Source: an uncultured Lachnospiraceae bacterium (lineage in GTDB: Bacteria; Bacillota; Clostridia; Lachnospirales; Lachnospiraceae). From it: 64,000 nt of DNA. Location: assembly GCA_947626395.1 (NCBI GenBank), contig CANQRU010000009.1, forward strand, positions 1 to 64,000, in the 5' to 3' direction. The notes under the pieces are model-generated. The model searched no databases and was not told the DNA's origin. It was given only the letters and a program-made list of their open reading frames with translations. Position 1 is the first letter of the stretch. Each line of letters opens with the position of its first letter. A program made the position numbers and the translations under genes. Below, in pieces: positions 46,145 through 56,352 of this stretch.

Positions 46145-47641
46145 TTACACGTCCTCCGCCCACGCCAGCGCGCAGCGCACCGCCCGCTTCCAGCCTTTCT
46201 TAAGCTCCTCCCGCCGCTTATCGTCCATCTGCGGTTTAAACCTCTGATCGATCTGCCAGTTCCCGGCGATCTCGTCCCGATCCTTCCAGTAGCCCACTGC
46301 CAGACCGGCCAGGTACGCCGCGCCCAGGGCCGTGGTCTCGATGCAGCGGGGCCGCACCACCGCCGCGTCCAGGATATCCGCCTGGAACTGCATCAGGAAA
46401 TTATTGGCGGACGCGCCTCCATCCACCTTCAGGCTTGTCAGACGGATGCCGGAGTCCTTCTCCATGGCCTCGATCACATCGCTGACCTGATAAGCCAGGG
46501 ATTCCACCGTTGCCCGGATGAAATGCTCCTTGGCGGCGCCTCGGGTCAGGCCGACGATGGTGCCTCTGGCGTACTGCTGCCAGTAGGGCGCGCCCAGGCC
46601 CGCAAAAGCCGGCACCACATAGACGCCCGCCGTATCCTCCACCGCCGTACAGTACTGCTCCGACTGGGCCGCCGTCTTAAGCATCCGAAGCTCGTCCCTC
46701 AGCCACTGGATCGACGCGCCCGCCACGAAAATGCTTCCCTCAACGGCGTATTCCACCCGATCGCCGACGCTGGCGGCGATGGTCGTCAGCAGACCGTTCT
46801 TCGAATGAACTGCGTCCGTACCCGTATTCATCAGCAGGAAACAGCCGGTTCCGTATGTATTTTTCACTTCTCCGGGCTTAAAGCAGCACTGGCCGAACAG
46901 CGCGGCCTGCTGATCCCCCGCCACACCGGCAATGGGAATCCTGCCGCCCATGATCTCCTCCGACGTATATCCGAAAATATGGCTGGACGGCTTCACCTCC
47001 GGCAGCATCGCGGCCGGGATCCCGAAATAATCCAGGATCTCCTGATTCCACGCAAGCTTCCGGATATCGTACAGCATGGTCCGGGACGCGTTGGTATAGT
47101 CCGTCATATGGACCTGCCCCTTGGTCAGGTTCCAGATCAGCCAGCTGTCCACGGTACCGAAGGCCAGCTCGCCTTTCTCCGCCCGCTCCCTCGCTCCCGG
47201 CACATGATCCAGGATCCAGGCGATCTTGCTTCCGGAGAAATAGGCGTCCGGGATCAGGCCGGTGATCTCCTGCACCTTCTCCGCCATGCCGTCCGCCTTT
47301 AACTGCTCGATCCGGTCCGAGGTCCTGCGGCACTGCCAGACAATGGCGTTATAGATCGGGCGTCCGGTCTTCCGGTCCCAGACAATGGTGGTTTCCCGCT
47401 GATTCGTGATGCCGATGGCCTCGATATCGGTGATCGCCGCACCGACGCCGCTGACCGCCTCCATCATTACGCTCATCTGGGACGACCAGATCTCAAGCGG
47501 GTCGTGCTCCACCCAGCCCGGCTGGGGATAGATCTGCTTAAATTCCTTCTGCGCCACGCTGACGATGCTGCCCGCCTTGTCGAACAGGATGCAGCGGGAG
47601 CTGGTGGTTCCCTGGTCCAGAGCCATAATGTACTTTGCCAT
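46145..47641 (-). CDS. glpK: Glycerol kinase
   Basis: [78 protein letters not shown]. Confidence 0.96.
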   Translation of the reverse strand: MAKYIMALDQGTTSSRCILFDKAGSIVSVAQKEFKQIYPQPGWVEHDPLEIWSSQMSVMMEAVSGVGAAITDIEAIGITNQRETTIVWDRKTGRPIYNAIVWQCRRTSDRIEQLKADGMAEKVQEITGLIPDAYFSGSKIAWILDHVPGARERAEKGELAFGTVDSWLIWNLTKGQVHMTDYTNASRTMLYDIRKLAWNQEILDYFGIPAAMLPEVKPSSHIFGYTSEEIMGGRIPIAGVAGDQQAALFGQCCFKPGEVKNTYGTGCFLLMNTGTDAVHSKNGLLTTIAASVGDRVEYAVEGSIFVAGASIQWLRDELRMLKTAAQSEQYCTAVEDTAGVYVVPAFAGLGAPYWQQYARGTIVGLTRGAAKEHFIRATVESLAYQVSDVIEAMEKDSGIRLTSLKVDGGASANNFLMQFQADILDAAVVRPRCIETTALGAAYLAGLAVGYWKDRDEIAGNWQIDQRFKPQMDDKRREELKKGWKRAVRCALAWAEDV

Positions 47642-47662
47642 GGTATGCCCTCCTTATCTTAT

Positions 47663-50600
47663 TCATTTGATCATTATCTTATCGCCATCAATTTCTGCAA
47701 GATCCCCCATGAACCCCAACGCATGATCGAACCATTCTCCTGCAGCTTTTCCCACCCGGCTGAATCCGCACTGCAATGCCAGCGACCGGTACAACCCGTT
47801 CTTATCCGCAGAAACATTCTGCCGAAGAATTTCGAGCATTCCCGCTGCCAGCTCCTCCGGCGCGATCTGCCGGATATCGCGGGTGATGTCTCCAGGTCCG
47901 CGAAAACCGATTTCCTTCATTTCATCCAGATACAGAAAACCATCCCTTCGCAGAATTCCTCTTCGCTCACAACCATACATCCGTTCTTCATACGCTCTCT
48001 GCACTACGCTGGTCACCTTCTCACGTCCGAAACACCAGGCAATCCGTTTCAGCAGGAGTTCTTCCGAAAGAGGCGCTTCGATTTCCAAAATCGCACGGAT
48101 CATTCCCTTAAAGTCATGCGGAAAATATTTCTGGCTCAACTTCTCAATGTCAGCCGCCTGATAACGCGGAAATTCAAATGGAATCACCTCTACCGCTTCC
48201 TCATAGGAGCCTGCGGGAACCTCATCCTCCGAATTCTTTGTCCCTCCTGCGGCCAGATCCTCCTGCTGCGGATGACAGACCGCTTCCTCGGCGGCCTTCA
48301 GCAGTCTCATCTGCTCAAGAGCACGGTTTCGGAACCAATCCGTTGACCACACGCGGTAGAATTTCCATCCCATCCGTTCCAGAATCTCCTGACGCAGACG
48401 GTCGCGGTCACGGGCATTCTTGGAAGAGTGATATGCGGCCCCGTCACATTCAATAGCCAGCACATAATCGGAACTGTCCGAACGTTTCAGTCCCAGGTCG
48501 ATCCGGAACCCGGAACAGCCTACCTGCGTATCTACAGAAAAGCCCTTCGACCGCAGAAATTCGCAGACCTCAGCTTCAAAATCCGAATCATACGTATCAT
48601 AAGGATTTACCGACATCGTCCTCTCCAGAGCGACAATGCCATTCTCCGCAAAATCCAGATACTCCCTCAGGAGCCTGGCCCCTGCCGACGCCGTGCGTTT
48701 CAGATCGATGTCTGCACAGTGCATGGAAGAAACCAGCTGGACATTGTATTTGGCGCGGGTAACAGCTACATTCAGCCGTCTTTCTCCGCCGATACGGTTC
48801 AGCGGCCCGAAGTTATGCAGCAGACGGCCCTGGGCGTCAATACCATAGGCGATGCTGAATATGATCGTATCGCGCTCATCGCCCTGTACCGTTTCCAGAT
48901 TTTTGATAAAAAACGGTTCCTGAACATCTCTTTTGAAAAAGAACTCTTTCTCCGGCGTCGCCTGGCGCCGTCTGGACAAAAGCTTATCGATCAGATCCTG
49001 CTGCGCCACGCTGAAAGCGACGACACCCAAACTGCGGTTCGGATACTTCTCTATGTTCTGATAGATCAGATCGACAATATATTCCGCCTCTTTCCGGTTC
49101 GTATGGCTTCTCCGGTCAAAAATTCCGTCTGCATGAAAATAATCCACGCCCACCCCTTTGGCATCAGCGCGGGCCGACGGGAACGTTACCAGGTCATTCT
49201 CATAAAAATTCTTATTAGAAAACGAAATCAACTGTTCAAAACGGCTCCTGTAATGCCAGCGCAGCCGCAGCTGACGCATAGACGCCGCGCAAAGATCCAG
49301 AATGGATTCAAAATCCGTAACATCCCCTGTTTCCTCATCGTCATCTTCGTTCTCAATCATCGCATTAAAGAAATTGCTGGGCGGCATCTGTTTCGAATCA
49401 CCGACAACAATCATCTGGTCCGCCCGGTAGATCGCCCCGATCGCGTCCTGCGGAAATATCTGCGACGCTTCGTCGAATATGACCACATCGAAATGAACCG
49501 AATCCGCCGTCAAAAATGTACTGACGCTCAAAGGCGACATCAGAAAACAGGGCTTTATCCTTTGAACCAGTTCCCCTGTTTCTGTCAGAAGGGTGCGGAT
49601 GCTTTTCTGCTTCCGTTTCTTTTCGCCCTCCCGGAGAAGAACCGCCAGGGCGCTGCCGGACGAAATCATATCCAGGGACGGACGATCCGCGGAAAGTTCC
49701 GCGCGGATCTGCGCCTTGCTGATCTCAAACTGCTCAATATCCTTTCTGGCAAATGTATCCACCGCCCGATCCTGGGATATCCGGTTAAACGCCGCAAGCA
49801 CAGGACTCGCGGAAAGGATCGAATCGATCCACTGGAAATAAAACTGTTTCTGAAACGCCTTAACAATAAATTCCGGCGCTGTCTGCCGGCGAATAACCTC
49901 ATCAAGAAAAGAAACAACATCCTGCTCCGTCAGTTTCAGCAGCAGGCTTCGGAAGTGGCACCAGTTCTCCAGCATGTCCATCGCTCCCAGACAACGCTCG
50001 CACCGAGCCCGCACAAGACTGCAGGAAGCCGCTTCAATATCCAGGATCTGCCTGTCAAAACTGTCCGCGATCCGCTCCGGCGCGCCTCCGCCGCAGAGTG
50101 CGAAACAAGCCCGAAGCTTTTCCGCCAGTTCCGCAAATGTCCGGCTCTCCGATGAAAGCTCCCTGAGATCAGTCAGGTTTCCAAAGGAAAGTCCTATGGC
50201 GTACGCAGACCGCAGCGTTTCCATCTGTGCCGCCGCGTAAGACCAGTCTGTATGAATCCCTGCATAGGCTGCCCCAAAGCTGCTTCTGGCTGACATCTCC
50301 GTCTGCGCATATTCCTCCAGTCTCTGCTGACAGGCCGAAAGTCGTTCCGTCACATCCACCGCTTCCCGGTAGGACAGCCTGCTTCCGTCTTTTCTGCACA
50401 GCCGCAGCGCACTCATGATCTGACGGTACTCGGAACTGAAAAGCCTGGAAAAAAATCCGCCGAACTGCTTTGTCAGCTTCTTATGGTATTCTGTCCCATC
50501 CAGCTTATAGATATCCTGATCATAGGCTGTTTCCAGATCCGCCTGACCGGCTAAGATCTCCCCGCTTAAGGCCCGCATTCTTCCGAGCGCTTCATCCGCC

Positions 50601-52294
50601 CTCAAAAACAGGTCTTTCCTGAGAAGAGCAGGCGTGATCCACCGAGAATCCGAAGCAATCGTCAGGACATCATGCCAGGCCCGCGCCTCCGCCAGACTTC
50701 CGCACGGCGCCTGATAGCGGCTGGTGATCTCCTCTGTCAGAGGGATCAGTTCATCCAGACACCGAACCATTCCCGCAAGATCCGCTTTCAATCCGGTCTT
50801 GGCCTGATAAGAAATGTCCTGCCCTATAAATCCATACCAGGGATTTCTCCGATAGTCATATCCCACCGACGGAATGTAGTCCACATATTGTTCCAGAAGT
50901 GCCGTCGTCTCAGTCAGAAACGCACTGCCCTTTGACTCCAGGCCAGGCAGTGACCATTCCACCTCAGGGATATCACGAAGCGCTGAATAGGACTCATACA
51001 ACTGATAAAGACTCTTCCCGATCACAGGGCGCTGCTGGTGAAGTTCTTCCGCGTAAGCATCCAGCTGCTGCCGGGCACGCACTTTAATGGCAATTTCAGC
51101 GTCCGCCTTCGATGACACCGCGCTGCGCCCCGCCCGCAGCGTCTGGCAAATATCCGCGATCACATCCTTTTTGTTGGCCTTATGGCTATGCAGCTCCAGA
51201 CAGAACTCAGCCAGTCCCGCCTGCCGCAGCTTATCATAAACTACGTTCAGAGCAGCCAGCTTTTCTGAAACAAACAGAACCTTCCTGCCTTCGCTTAAAC
51301 ATTCCGCGATCATATTGGTGATCGTCTGACTCTTGCCGGTACCGGGAGGCCCCTGCAGAACAAAGCTCTGGCCGGAACGGGCCATCTCGATGGCTTCGAT
51401 CTGGCTTGAATCCGCATCTACTACGCAGTGCAGTCCAACCAGCGGATCTACCGGCGGCTCACCGCCGTTTTCCGGAATGACTTCTGTTTCCACAGGCTCC
51501 CCCAGGAGCCTGCGGACATTAGGATTACCCAAAATAACCGAAGCATTGTCTTTCAGATCCCGGTACATATTGATCTTCAGAAAAGAAAAAATTCCGATCC
51601 GGCAATCGGCCGTCACAGTCCAATGCAGCCGTCCTACAAGTTCCCGTACCTTTTCCAGATACTCGTCCAGACTTTCGTCATCATATTCCGGAAGCTTGAT
51701 TCCGTACTCTGCATCTAATTTATAGGAAAACGTCGGATTAACAACGATATCATCCTCCGTAGAACGGATATGGTATGGCGTAATCAGCGAATCCCGCTCC
51801 AACTGCACAGGCACCAGAAGAACCGGGGCGCGAAATACACTGCCGGAGGATTCGCTTTCCGTCCAGTGAATAAAACCAAACGCCATGTAAGCCACATTGA
51901 CACCTGTTTCCTCTATGAACTCTTTCGCCTTTTTGTCGATGTTCTTCACAGCCGGAATAGGACTTGGGGCAGAATTGTACAATAGCAGCTGGTTCTGACG
52001 GCGGATCTTCGAAGAATAAAGATTACGGTATGCCTCCCTTTCTGTCAGAGCCGCCTCGCTGTCCGGCAAATACGCCGCAGCATTTCCATCATCTGTCTCT
52101 TCATCGCCCTCTGTTATCTTCGGGTCAAATACTTCAAATACCATCGAGCCGTCAATCCGCTCAAACAGATCCTCCGCCGAGGGAATCAATATCTCCGCAG
52201 TCGATGTTTTTGTATCCCTAAAATGAACCAGATTGTTTCTCTTTCCGGTATCAAGAAGCAGTTCTGCCCATCTGTCCAGTTTCTTTGTATCCAC
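47663..52294 (-). CDS. DUF4011 / SF1 helicase / MTES_1575-type nuclease / DUF3320 multidomain protein
   Basis: N-terminal DRWAELLLDTGKRNNLVHF; LQGPPGTGKSQTITNMIAE; VVIFDEASQIFPQDAIGAIYRADQMIVVGDSKQMPP; C-terminal nuclease VCEFLRSKGFSVDTQVGCSGFRIDLGLK...YVLAIECDGAAYHSSKNARDRDRLRQEILERMGWKFYRVWSTDW. Confidence 0.9.
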   Translation of the reverse strand: MDTKKLDRWAELLLDTGKRNNLVHFRDTKTSTAEILIPSAEDLFERIDGSMVFEVFDPKITEGDEETDDGNAAAYLPDSEAALTEREAYRNLYSSKIRRQNQLLLYNSAPSPIPAVKNIDKKAKEFIEETGVNVAYMAFGFIHWTESESSGSVFRAPVLLVPVQLERDSLITPYHIRSTEDDIVVNPTFSYKLDAEYGIKLPEYDDESLDEYLEKVRELVGRLHWTVTADCRIGIFSFLKINMYRDLKDNASVILGNPNVRRLLGEPVETEVIPENGGEPPVDPLVGLHCVVDADSSQIEAIEMARSGQSFVLQGPPGTGKSQTITNMIAECLSEGRKVLFVSEKLAALNVVYDKLRQAGLAEFCLELHSHKANKKDVIADICQTLRAGRSAVSSKADAEIAIKVRARQQLDAYAEELHQQRPVIGKSLYQLYESYSALRDIPEVEWSLPGLESKGSAFLTETTALLEQYVDYIPSVGYDYRRNPWYGFIGQDISYQAKTGLKADLAGMVRCLDELIPLTEEITSRYQAPCGSLAEARAWHDVLTIASDSRWITPALLRKDLFLRADEALGRMRALSGEILAGQADLETAYDQDIYKLDGTEYHKKLTKQFGGFFSRLFSSEYRQIMSALRLCRKDGSRLSYREAVDVTERLSACQQRLEEYAQTEMSARSSFGAAYAGIHTDWSYAAAQMETLRSAYAIGLSFGNLTDLRELSSESRTFAELAEKLRACFALCGGGAPERIADSFDRQILDIEAASCSLVRARCERCLGAMDMLENWCHFRSLLLKLTEQDVVSFLDEVIRRQTAPEFIVKAFQKQFYFQWIDSILSASPVLAAFNRISQDRAVDTFARKDIEQFEISKAQIRAELSADRPSLDMISSGSALAVLLREGEKKRKQKSIRTLLTETGELVQRIKPCFLMSPLSVSTFLTADSVHFDVVIFDEASQIFPQDAIGAIYRADQMIVVGDSKQMPPSNFFNAMIENEDDDEETGDVTDFESILDLCAASMRQLRLRWHYRSRFEQLISFSNKNFYENDLVTFPSARADAKGVGVDYFHADGIFDRRSHTNRKEAEYIVDLIYQNIEKYPNRSLGVVAFSVAQQDLIDKLLSRRRQATPEKEFFFKRDVQEPFFIKNLETVQGDERDTIIFSIAYGIDAQGRLLHNFGPLNRIGGERRLNVAVTRAKYNVQLVSSMHCADIDLKRTASAGARLLREYLDFAENGIVALERTMSVNPYDTYDSDFEAEVCEFLRSKGFSVDTQVGCSGFRIDLGLKRSDSSDYVLAIECDGAAYHSSKNARDRDRLRQEILERMGWKFYRVWSTDWFRNRALEQMRLLKAAEEAVCHPQQEDLAAGGTKNSEDEVPAGSYEEAVEVIPFEFPRYQAADIEKLSQKYFPHDFKGMIRAILEIEAPLSEELLLKRIAWCFGREKVTSVVQRAYEERMYGCERRGILRRDGFLYLDEMKEIGFRGPGDITRDIRQIAPEELAAGMLEILRQNVSADKNGLYRSLALQCGFSRVGKAAGEWFDHALGFMGDLAEIDGDKIMIK

Positions 52295-52376
52295 GCCAGT
52301 TCTTCCTCCGTTTGTTTCGATATATCCGGTTCCTTTTCTGTCAATAATACGATTATACCGCGTTATGCTGAGGAAT

Positions 52377-55300
52377 TCAACCGAAATGCCGCGTCAGCCA
52401 GCGATACGCTCCTTTTAGGAGCCGCCAGCCCTGAATCGCCAGCGTCGGAAGCACCGCGAGAAAGCCGACGCAGATCAGCTGCTCCCGGCTCAGATCCGCC
52501 GCCGCGAACATGACCTGCAAGCCGGAGACAAGCAGGACGGCCGTCAGGAGAAACGCTCCCGCCAGAAACGCCAGAACCGTATAAATATTGCTGAAAATGC
52601 CCAGACGAAACAGGCTTCTGCGGCTGCGGCAGTTGAAGCCGTGGAACAGACGCGCTAATGTGAGCGTCGCGAAGGCCATCGTGCTGGCTGCGGCGGAGTT
52701 ACTCGCAAGGATTCTCGTACCGCAAAATATCTGCCGGATGATGCTTCCCGCAATGCCTGAGGCCGCGGAATTCTCACGCAGGTACGCAAAAATTCCTTCC
52801 GGCAGACACAAACTTCCCGACAATCCGATCCGATACGCGCACAGAGTGCATACCGCGATCAGTCCGCCCTGCAGCAGAACATCGCGGATAAATCCGGCCG
52901 TCAGGATTCCTCTCTGCGGATCCCTCGGCGGCCCGTCCAGAAGTCCTTTTTCCGGCGGTTCCATGCCGATGGCCAGCGCCGGGAGCGAATCCGTCAGCAG
53001 ATTGATGAACAGCAGATGAACCGGCGCGAACGGCAGTGGCAGAGCCAGAAGCGTAGTATAGAGAACGCAGAAGATTCCGGCCATATTGCCGGAGAGCAGG
53101 AACTGAATGGCGCCCAGGATATTCCGGTAGACATTGCGGCCGTTGGCCACGGCCTTGATAATGGTGGCAAAATTGTCGTCCGCCAGGATCATGTCCGCCG
53201 CGTCCTTCGAAACCTCCGTGCCGCCGCGTCCCATGGCCACGCCGATATCCGCCTGCTTAAGCGCCGGGGCGTCATTGACTCCGTCGCCGGTCATAGCGAC
53301 GATGTGACCCCGGTCCTGCCACGCACGGACAATCCGCAGCTTGTGCTGAGGAGTAACGCGGGCGTAGACGCTGATCTGATCCAGCCGGGCCTCCAGTTCC
53401 CGGTCGGACATGGCGTCCAGCTCCGGGCCGGTGACGGCGCAAAGGGCATCGCTCCCGCCAGATTTATTATGAATTCCGACCTGTCCGGACACCTCCGGCT
53501 CCAGTATCCCGATCTGCCGCGCGATTGCCGCTGCCGTCACTTTATGGTCGCCAGTGATCATGATCGTCCGGATACCGGCCCGCTTCGCGTCCGCAACAGC
53601 TTCCGCGCTCTCCGGCCGCGGCGGGTCCATCATGGCAGCCATGCCGAGGAAGACCATGCCGTTTTCCAGGGCATTTCCTGCATCTGCGTTTTTTCCGAAT
53701 ATTCTCACGATCTCTGCTGCTTCCGTTCTTCCAGCTCCCATCCTTCCGGCTTCTGTTCTTCCGGCGTCCAGAAACCGGTACGCCACCCCCAGCACCCGCA
53801 GCCCGCGCCTTGAACACTCTTCCATCTGTTCCAGCCAATGTCTCCGTTCCGCCGAAGGCAGGCTGCACCGCCTGAGCAGCACATCGGCCGCGCCTTTACA
53901 GAACAGGATCTGTTTACCGTTAACCCGATGCACCACGCTCATCATCTTCCGTTCGGAATCAAACGGTATCTCGCAGATTCGCGGATACCGGCGCCGGATC
54001 TGCTGCGGCGACAGGCCGCAGGACTGCACTAATTCCAGGAGCGCCAGCTCCGTCGCGTCACCGATCCCCTGCGCAGACGTTTCTGCTGTCAACCCTTTTA
54101 ACCCAGATTTATCTGCCGCGTTTTTCACAACCATCCCCGATCCGGCCGCGGCGTTTTGCACGTCTGCTTCTGATCTGCCTGTCGGATTTTGCCCTTCTAT
54201 ATCTGGATCTTCCTCTGAATTTTGCCCCGGCACACCCAGCTCCGCATTATTCGCCAGCGCGCACGCCTCCAGGAAAAATCTCTGCCGCTCGACCACCGGA
54301 TCCAGCTCCGCCGCCGGGATCATTTCCCCGCCGATCACCACCTGCTCCACGCTCATGCGGTTCTGGGTCAGCGTACCGGTCTTGTCGGTACAGATCACGG
54401 ACACGCAGCCCAGGCTCTCCACTGCTTTCAGATCCTTGATGATCGCCTGTTCCTTCGCCATTTTCTGCGTCCCCATGGCCTGTACGATGGTGACAATGGA
54501 CCCCAGCGCCTCCGGGATCGCGGCCACCGCCAGCGCCACCGCGAACAGAAGCGAATCAAGAACCGCCATTCCCCGATATACGCCCAGAAAGAATACGACC
54601 AGACACACGATCATGATGGCCGCCGCCAGGCGGCTGGAAAACTGGTCCAGACTGATCTGAAGCGGAGTCCGTTTCTCTTTCGCGTGATCCATCAGTGAAG
54701 CGATACCGCCGATTTCCGTATCCATACCGGTGGCGGTCACGATCACAGTTCCCACTCCTGCCGTGACCAGGGAGCCGGAATAGACCATGCAGGTACGCTC
54801 GGCGAGGGGAACACTGTCTTCTTCCTGCTGTTCGCTGGTCCGGGATGCTTGCGCATCTTCGTCCGGCCGCACGGTCCACGCCCGCCCACCGATCCGTACT
54901 GGCCGCAGCATTTCGCCAGTCCGCGTTGTCCCCGCTGCTCTCCCCCTCCCCACCGGCTCCGCCGACTTCTCCACCGCATCTGACTCCCCGGTCAGCGAGC
55001 TTTCATTTACCTTAAGCGCCGTGCAGTTCAGGATCCGCCCGTCCGCCACCACCAGATCCCCGGCCTCCAGATACAGGATGTCCCCCGGCACCACCTCCGC
55101 GGAGGGAATCTCCTTCCGAACGCCGTCCCGCAGCACCCGCGCCGAAGGCGCAGACAGCGCCCGCAGACTCTGAAGCGACTTCTCCGCCCGCTGGTGCTGC
55201 ACCGTCCCCAGCACCGCATTCATCAAAATAACCGCAAAAATGACCACCGTACTCTCCATATTATCCGTCAGCATGGAGATGACGGCGGCCCCGATCAGGA

Positions 55301-55688
55301 TCATTACCAGAAGATCCTGAAACTGTTCCGCAAATACCTTCCAGGCCGGTTTGCGGCCGGATTCCCGCAGGCGGTTCTCGCCGTACTGTGACTGACGCTT
55401 CCGAACCTGCCCGCCGGTAAGGCCTTGCGCAAGATAACCTGCGCGTCCGCCGGTCCGGTCTCCATGCGCCAGTGTACGGCCATTCGAACTGCGTATGTCC
55501 GATTCCCCAGCCTCATCTATTTCTAAGCCTTCAAGCACCTCTTCCACCGTACAGCGATACCATTCCCTCATCCCGGCCGCCTCTGTTTTCTCTCCCTTCA
55601 TATCTATGCCTGGAATGGCAAAGTCAGAAATGCGTTTGACACGAAATTCCGGCCGGCACTTGTATTTCACCTCAAAATATGCTATCAT
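52377..55688 (-). CDS. Calcium-type cation-translocating P-type ATPase
   Basis: VSVICTDKTGTLTQNRM (DKTGT), TMITGDHKVTAAAIA, MTGDGVNDAPALKQADIGVAMGRGGTEVSKDAADMILADDNF. True start may be an internal Met (e.g. MKGEKTEAAGMREWYRC). Confidence 0.94.
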   Translation of the reverse strand: MIAYFEVKYKCRPEFRVKRISDFAIPGIDMKGEKTEAAGMREWYRCTVEEVLEGLEIDEAGESDIRSSNGRTLAHGDRTGGRAGYLAQGLTGGQVRKRQSQYGENRLRESGRKPAWKVFAEQFQDLLVMILIGAAVISMLTDNMESTVVIFAVILMNAVLGTVQHQRAEKSLQSLRALSAPSARVLRDGVRKEIPSAEVVPGDILYLEAGDLVVADGRILNCTALKVNESSLTGESDAVEKSAEPVGRGRAAGTTRTGEMLRPVRIGGRAWTVRPDEDAQASRTSEQQEEDSVPLAERTCMVYSGSLVTAGVGTVIVTATGMDTEIGGIASLMDHAKEKRTPLQISLDQFSSRLAAAIMIVCLVVFFLGVYRGMAVLDSLLFAVALAVAAIPEALGSIVTIVQAMGTQKMAKEQAIIKDLKAVESLGCVSVICTDKTGTLTQNRMSVEQVVIGGEMIPAAELDPVVERQRFFLEACALANNAELGVPGQNSEEDPDIEGQNPTGRSEADVQNAAAGSGMVVKNAADKSGLKGLTAETSAQGIGDATELALLELVQSCGLSPQQIRRRYPRICEIPFDSERKMMSVVHRVNGKQILFCKGAADVLLRRCSLPSAERRHWLEQMEECSRRGLRVLGVAYRFLDAGRTEAGRMGAGRTEAAEIVRIFGKNADAGNALENGMVFLGMAAMMDPPRPESAEAVADAKRAGIRTIMITGDHKVTAAAIARQIGILEPEVSGQVGIHNKSGGSDALCAVTGPELDAMSDRELEARLDQISVYARVTPQHKLRIVRAWQDRGHIVAMTGDGVNDAPALKQADIGVAMGRGGTEVSKDAADMILADDNFATIIKAVANGRNVYRNILGAIQFLLSGNMAGIFCVLYTTLLALPLPFAPVHLLFINLLTDSLPALAIGMEPPEKGLLDGPPRDPQRGILTAGFIRDVLLQGGLIAVCTLCAYRIGLSGSLCLPEGIFAYLRENSAASGIAGSIIRQIFCGTRILASNSAAASTMAFATLTLARLFHGFNCRSRRSLFRLGIFSNIYTVLAFLAGAFLLTAVLLVSGLQVMFAAADLSREQLICVGFLAVLPTLAIQGWRLLKGAYRWLTRHFG

Positions 55689-55759
55689 AGCCTGCGTACC
55701 GTAACTGCGGAAGAACCGAAATTTATCTGCTGCTTCCGTATTTCCGCGGTTCCGGAACC

Positions 55760-55802
55760 GGTGAGTTCGAGACCTTCCTCACCTAAAACAAAACTAAAGG
55801 AG
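55760..55802 (+). promoter_or_regulatory. preQ1-I riboswitch candidate upstream of queT
   Basis: gugag-uucgagaccuuc-cucac stem-loop with a 12-nt loop starting UUCnAG, then A-rich tail cuaaaacaaaacuaaaggag merging with the RBS, matching the preQ1-I layout. Confidence 0.72.
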
Positions 55803-55810
55803 AATGTACC

Positions 55811-56314
55811 ATGAAAAATCAAACAAATGGGGCTGTGTACTACATGGCCGAGGCGGCGATGATCGCCGCCATCTATGTCGCGCTGACGGGACTTGTGGCG
55901 CCGTTCGCCTTCGGGCCGGTGCAGTTCCGCGTGTCGGAGGCGCTCTGCGTCCTTCCCTATTTCACGGCGGCGGCGGTGCCGGGCGTTTCCATCGGCTGCC
56001 TGCTGTCCAATCTGCTTTTCGGCGCGGCGATGCCGGACGTGATCTTCGGGACGCTGGCGACCCTCATCGGAGCGGTGGTCTCCTACAGGATCCGTGGGCA
56101 TAAGTGGCTGGTCTGCGTGCCGCCGATCCTGTCGAATACGATCATCATTCCCTGGGTGCTGCGGTACGCCTACGGCTCCACGGATCTGATCCCCGTGATA
56201 ATGGTCACGGTTGGCATCGGCGAGGTTCTGGCTATCGGCGTGATCGGGAATCTGCTGCTGGCGGCGCTCGATAAGTACCGCGGGATCATTTTCCGGAGAC
56301 AGCCCGTGCAATAG
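55811..56314 (+). CDS. queT: QueT family transporter (ECF S component, queuosine precursor)
   Basis: MAEAAMIAAIYVALTGLVAPFAFGPVQFRVSEALCVLPYFTAAAVPGVSIGCLLSNLLFGA. Confidence 0.9.
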   Translation: MKNQTNGAVYYMAEAAMIAAIYVALTGLVAPFAFGPVQFRVSEALCVLPYFTAAAVPGVSIGCLLSNLLFGAAMPDVIFGTLATLIGAVVSYRIRGHKWLVCVPPILSNTIIIPWVLRYAYGSTDLIPVIMVTVGIGEVLAIGVIGNLLLAALDKYRGIIFRRQPVQ

Positions 56315-56352
56315 TCCATTTTATATTATTTCCTGCATCGAAATCAAATCCC

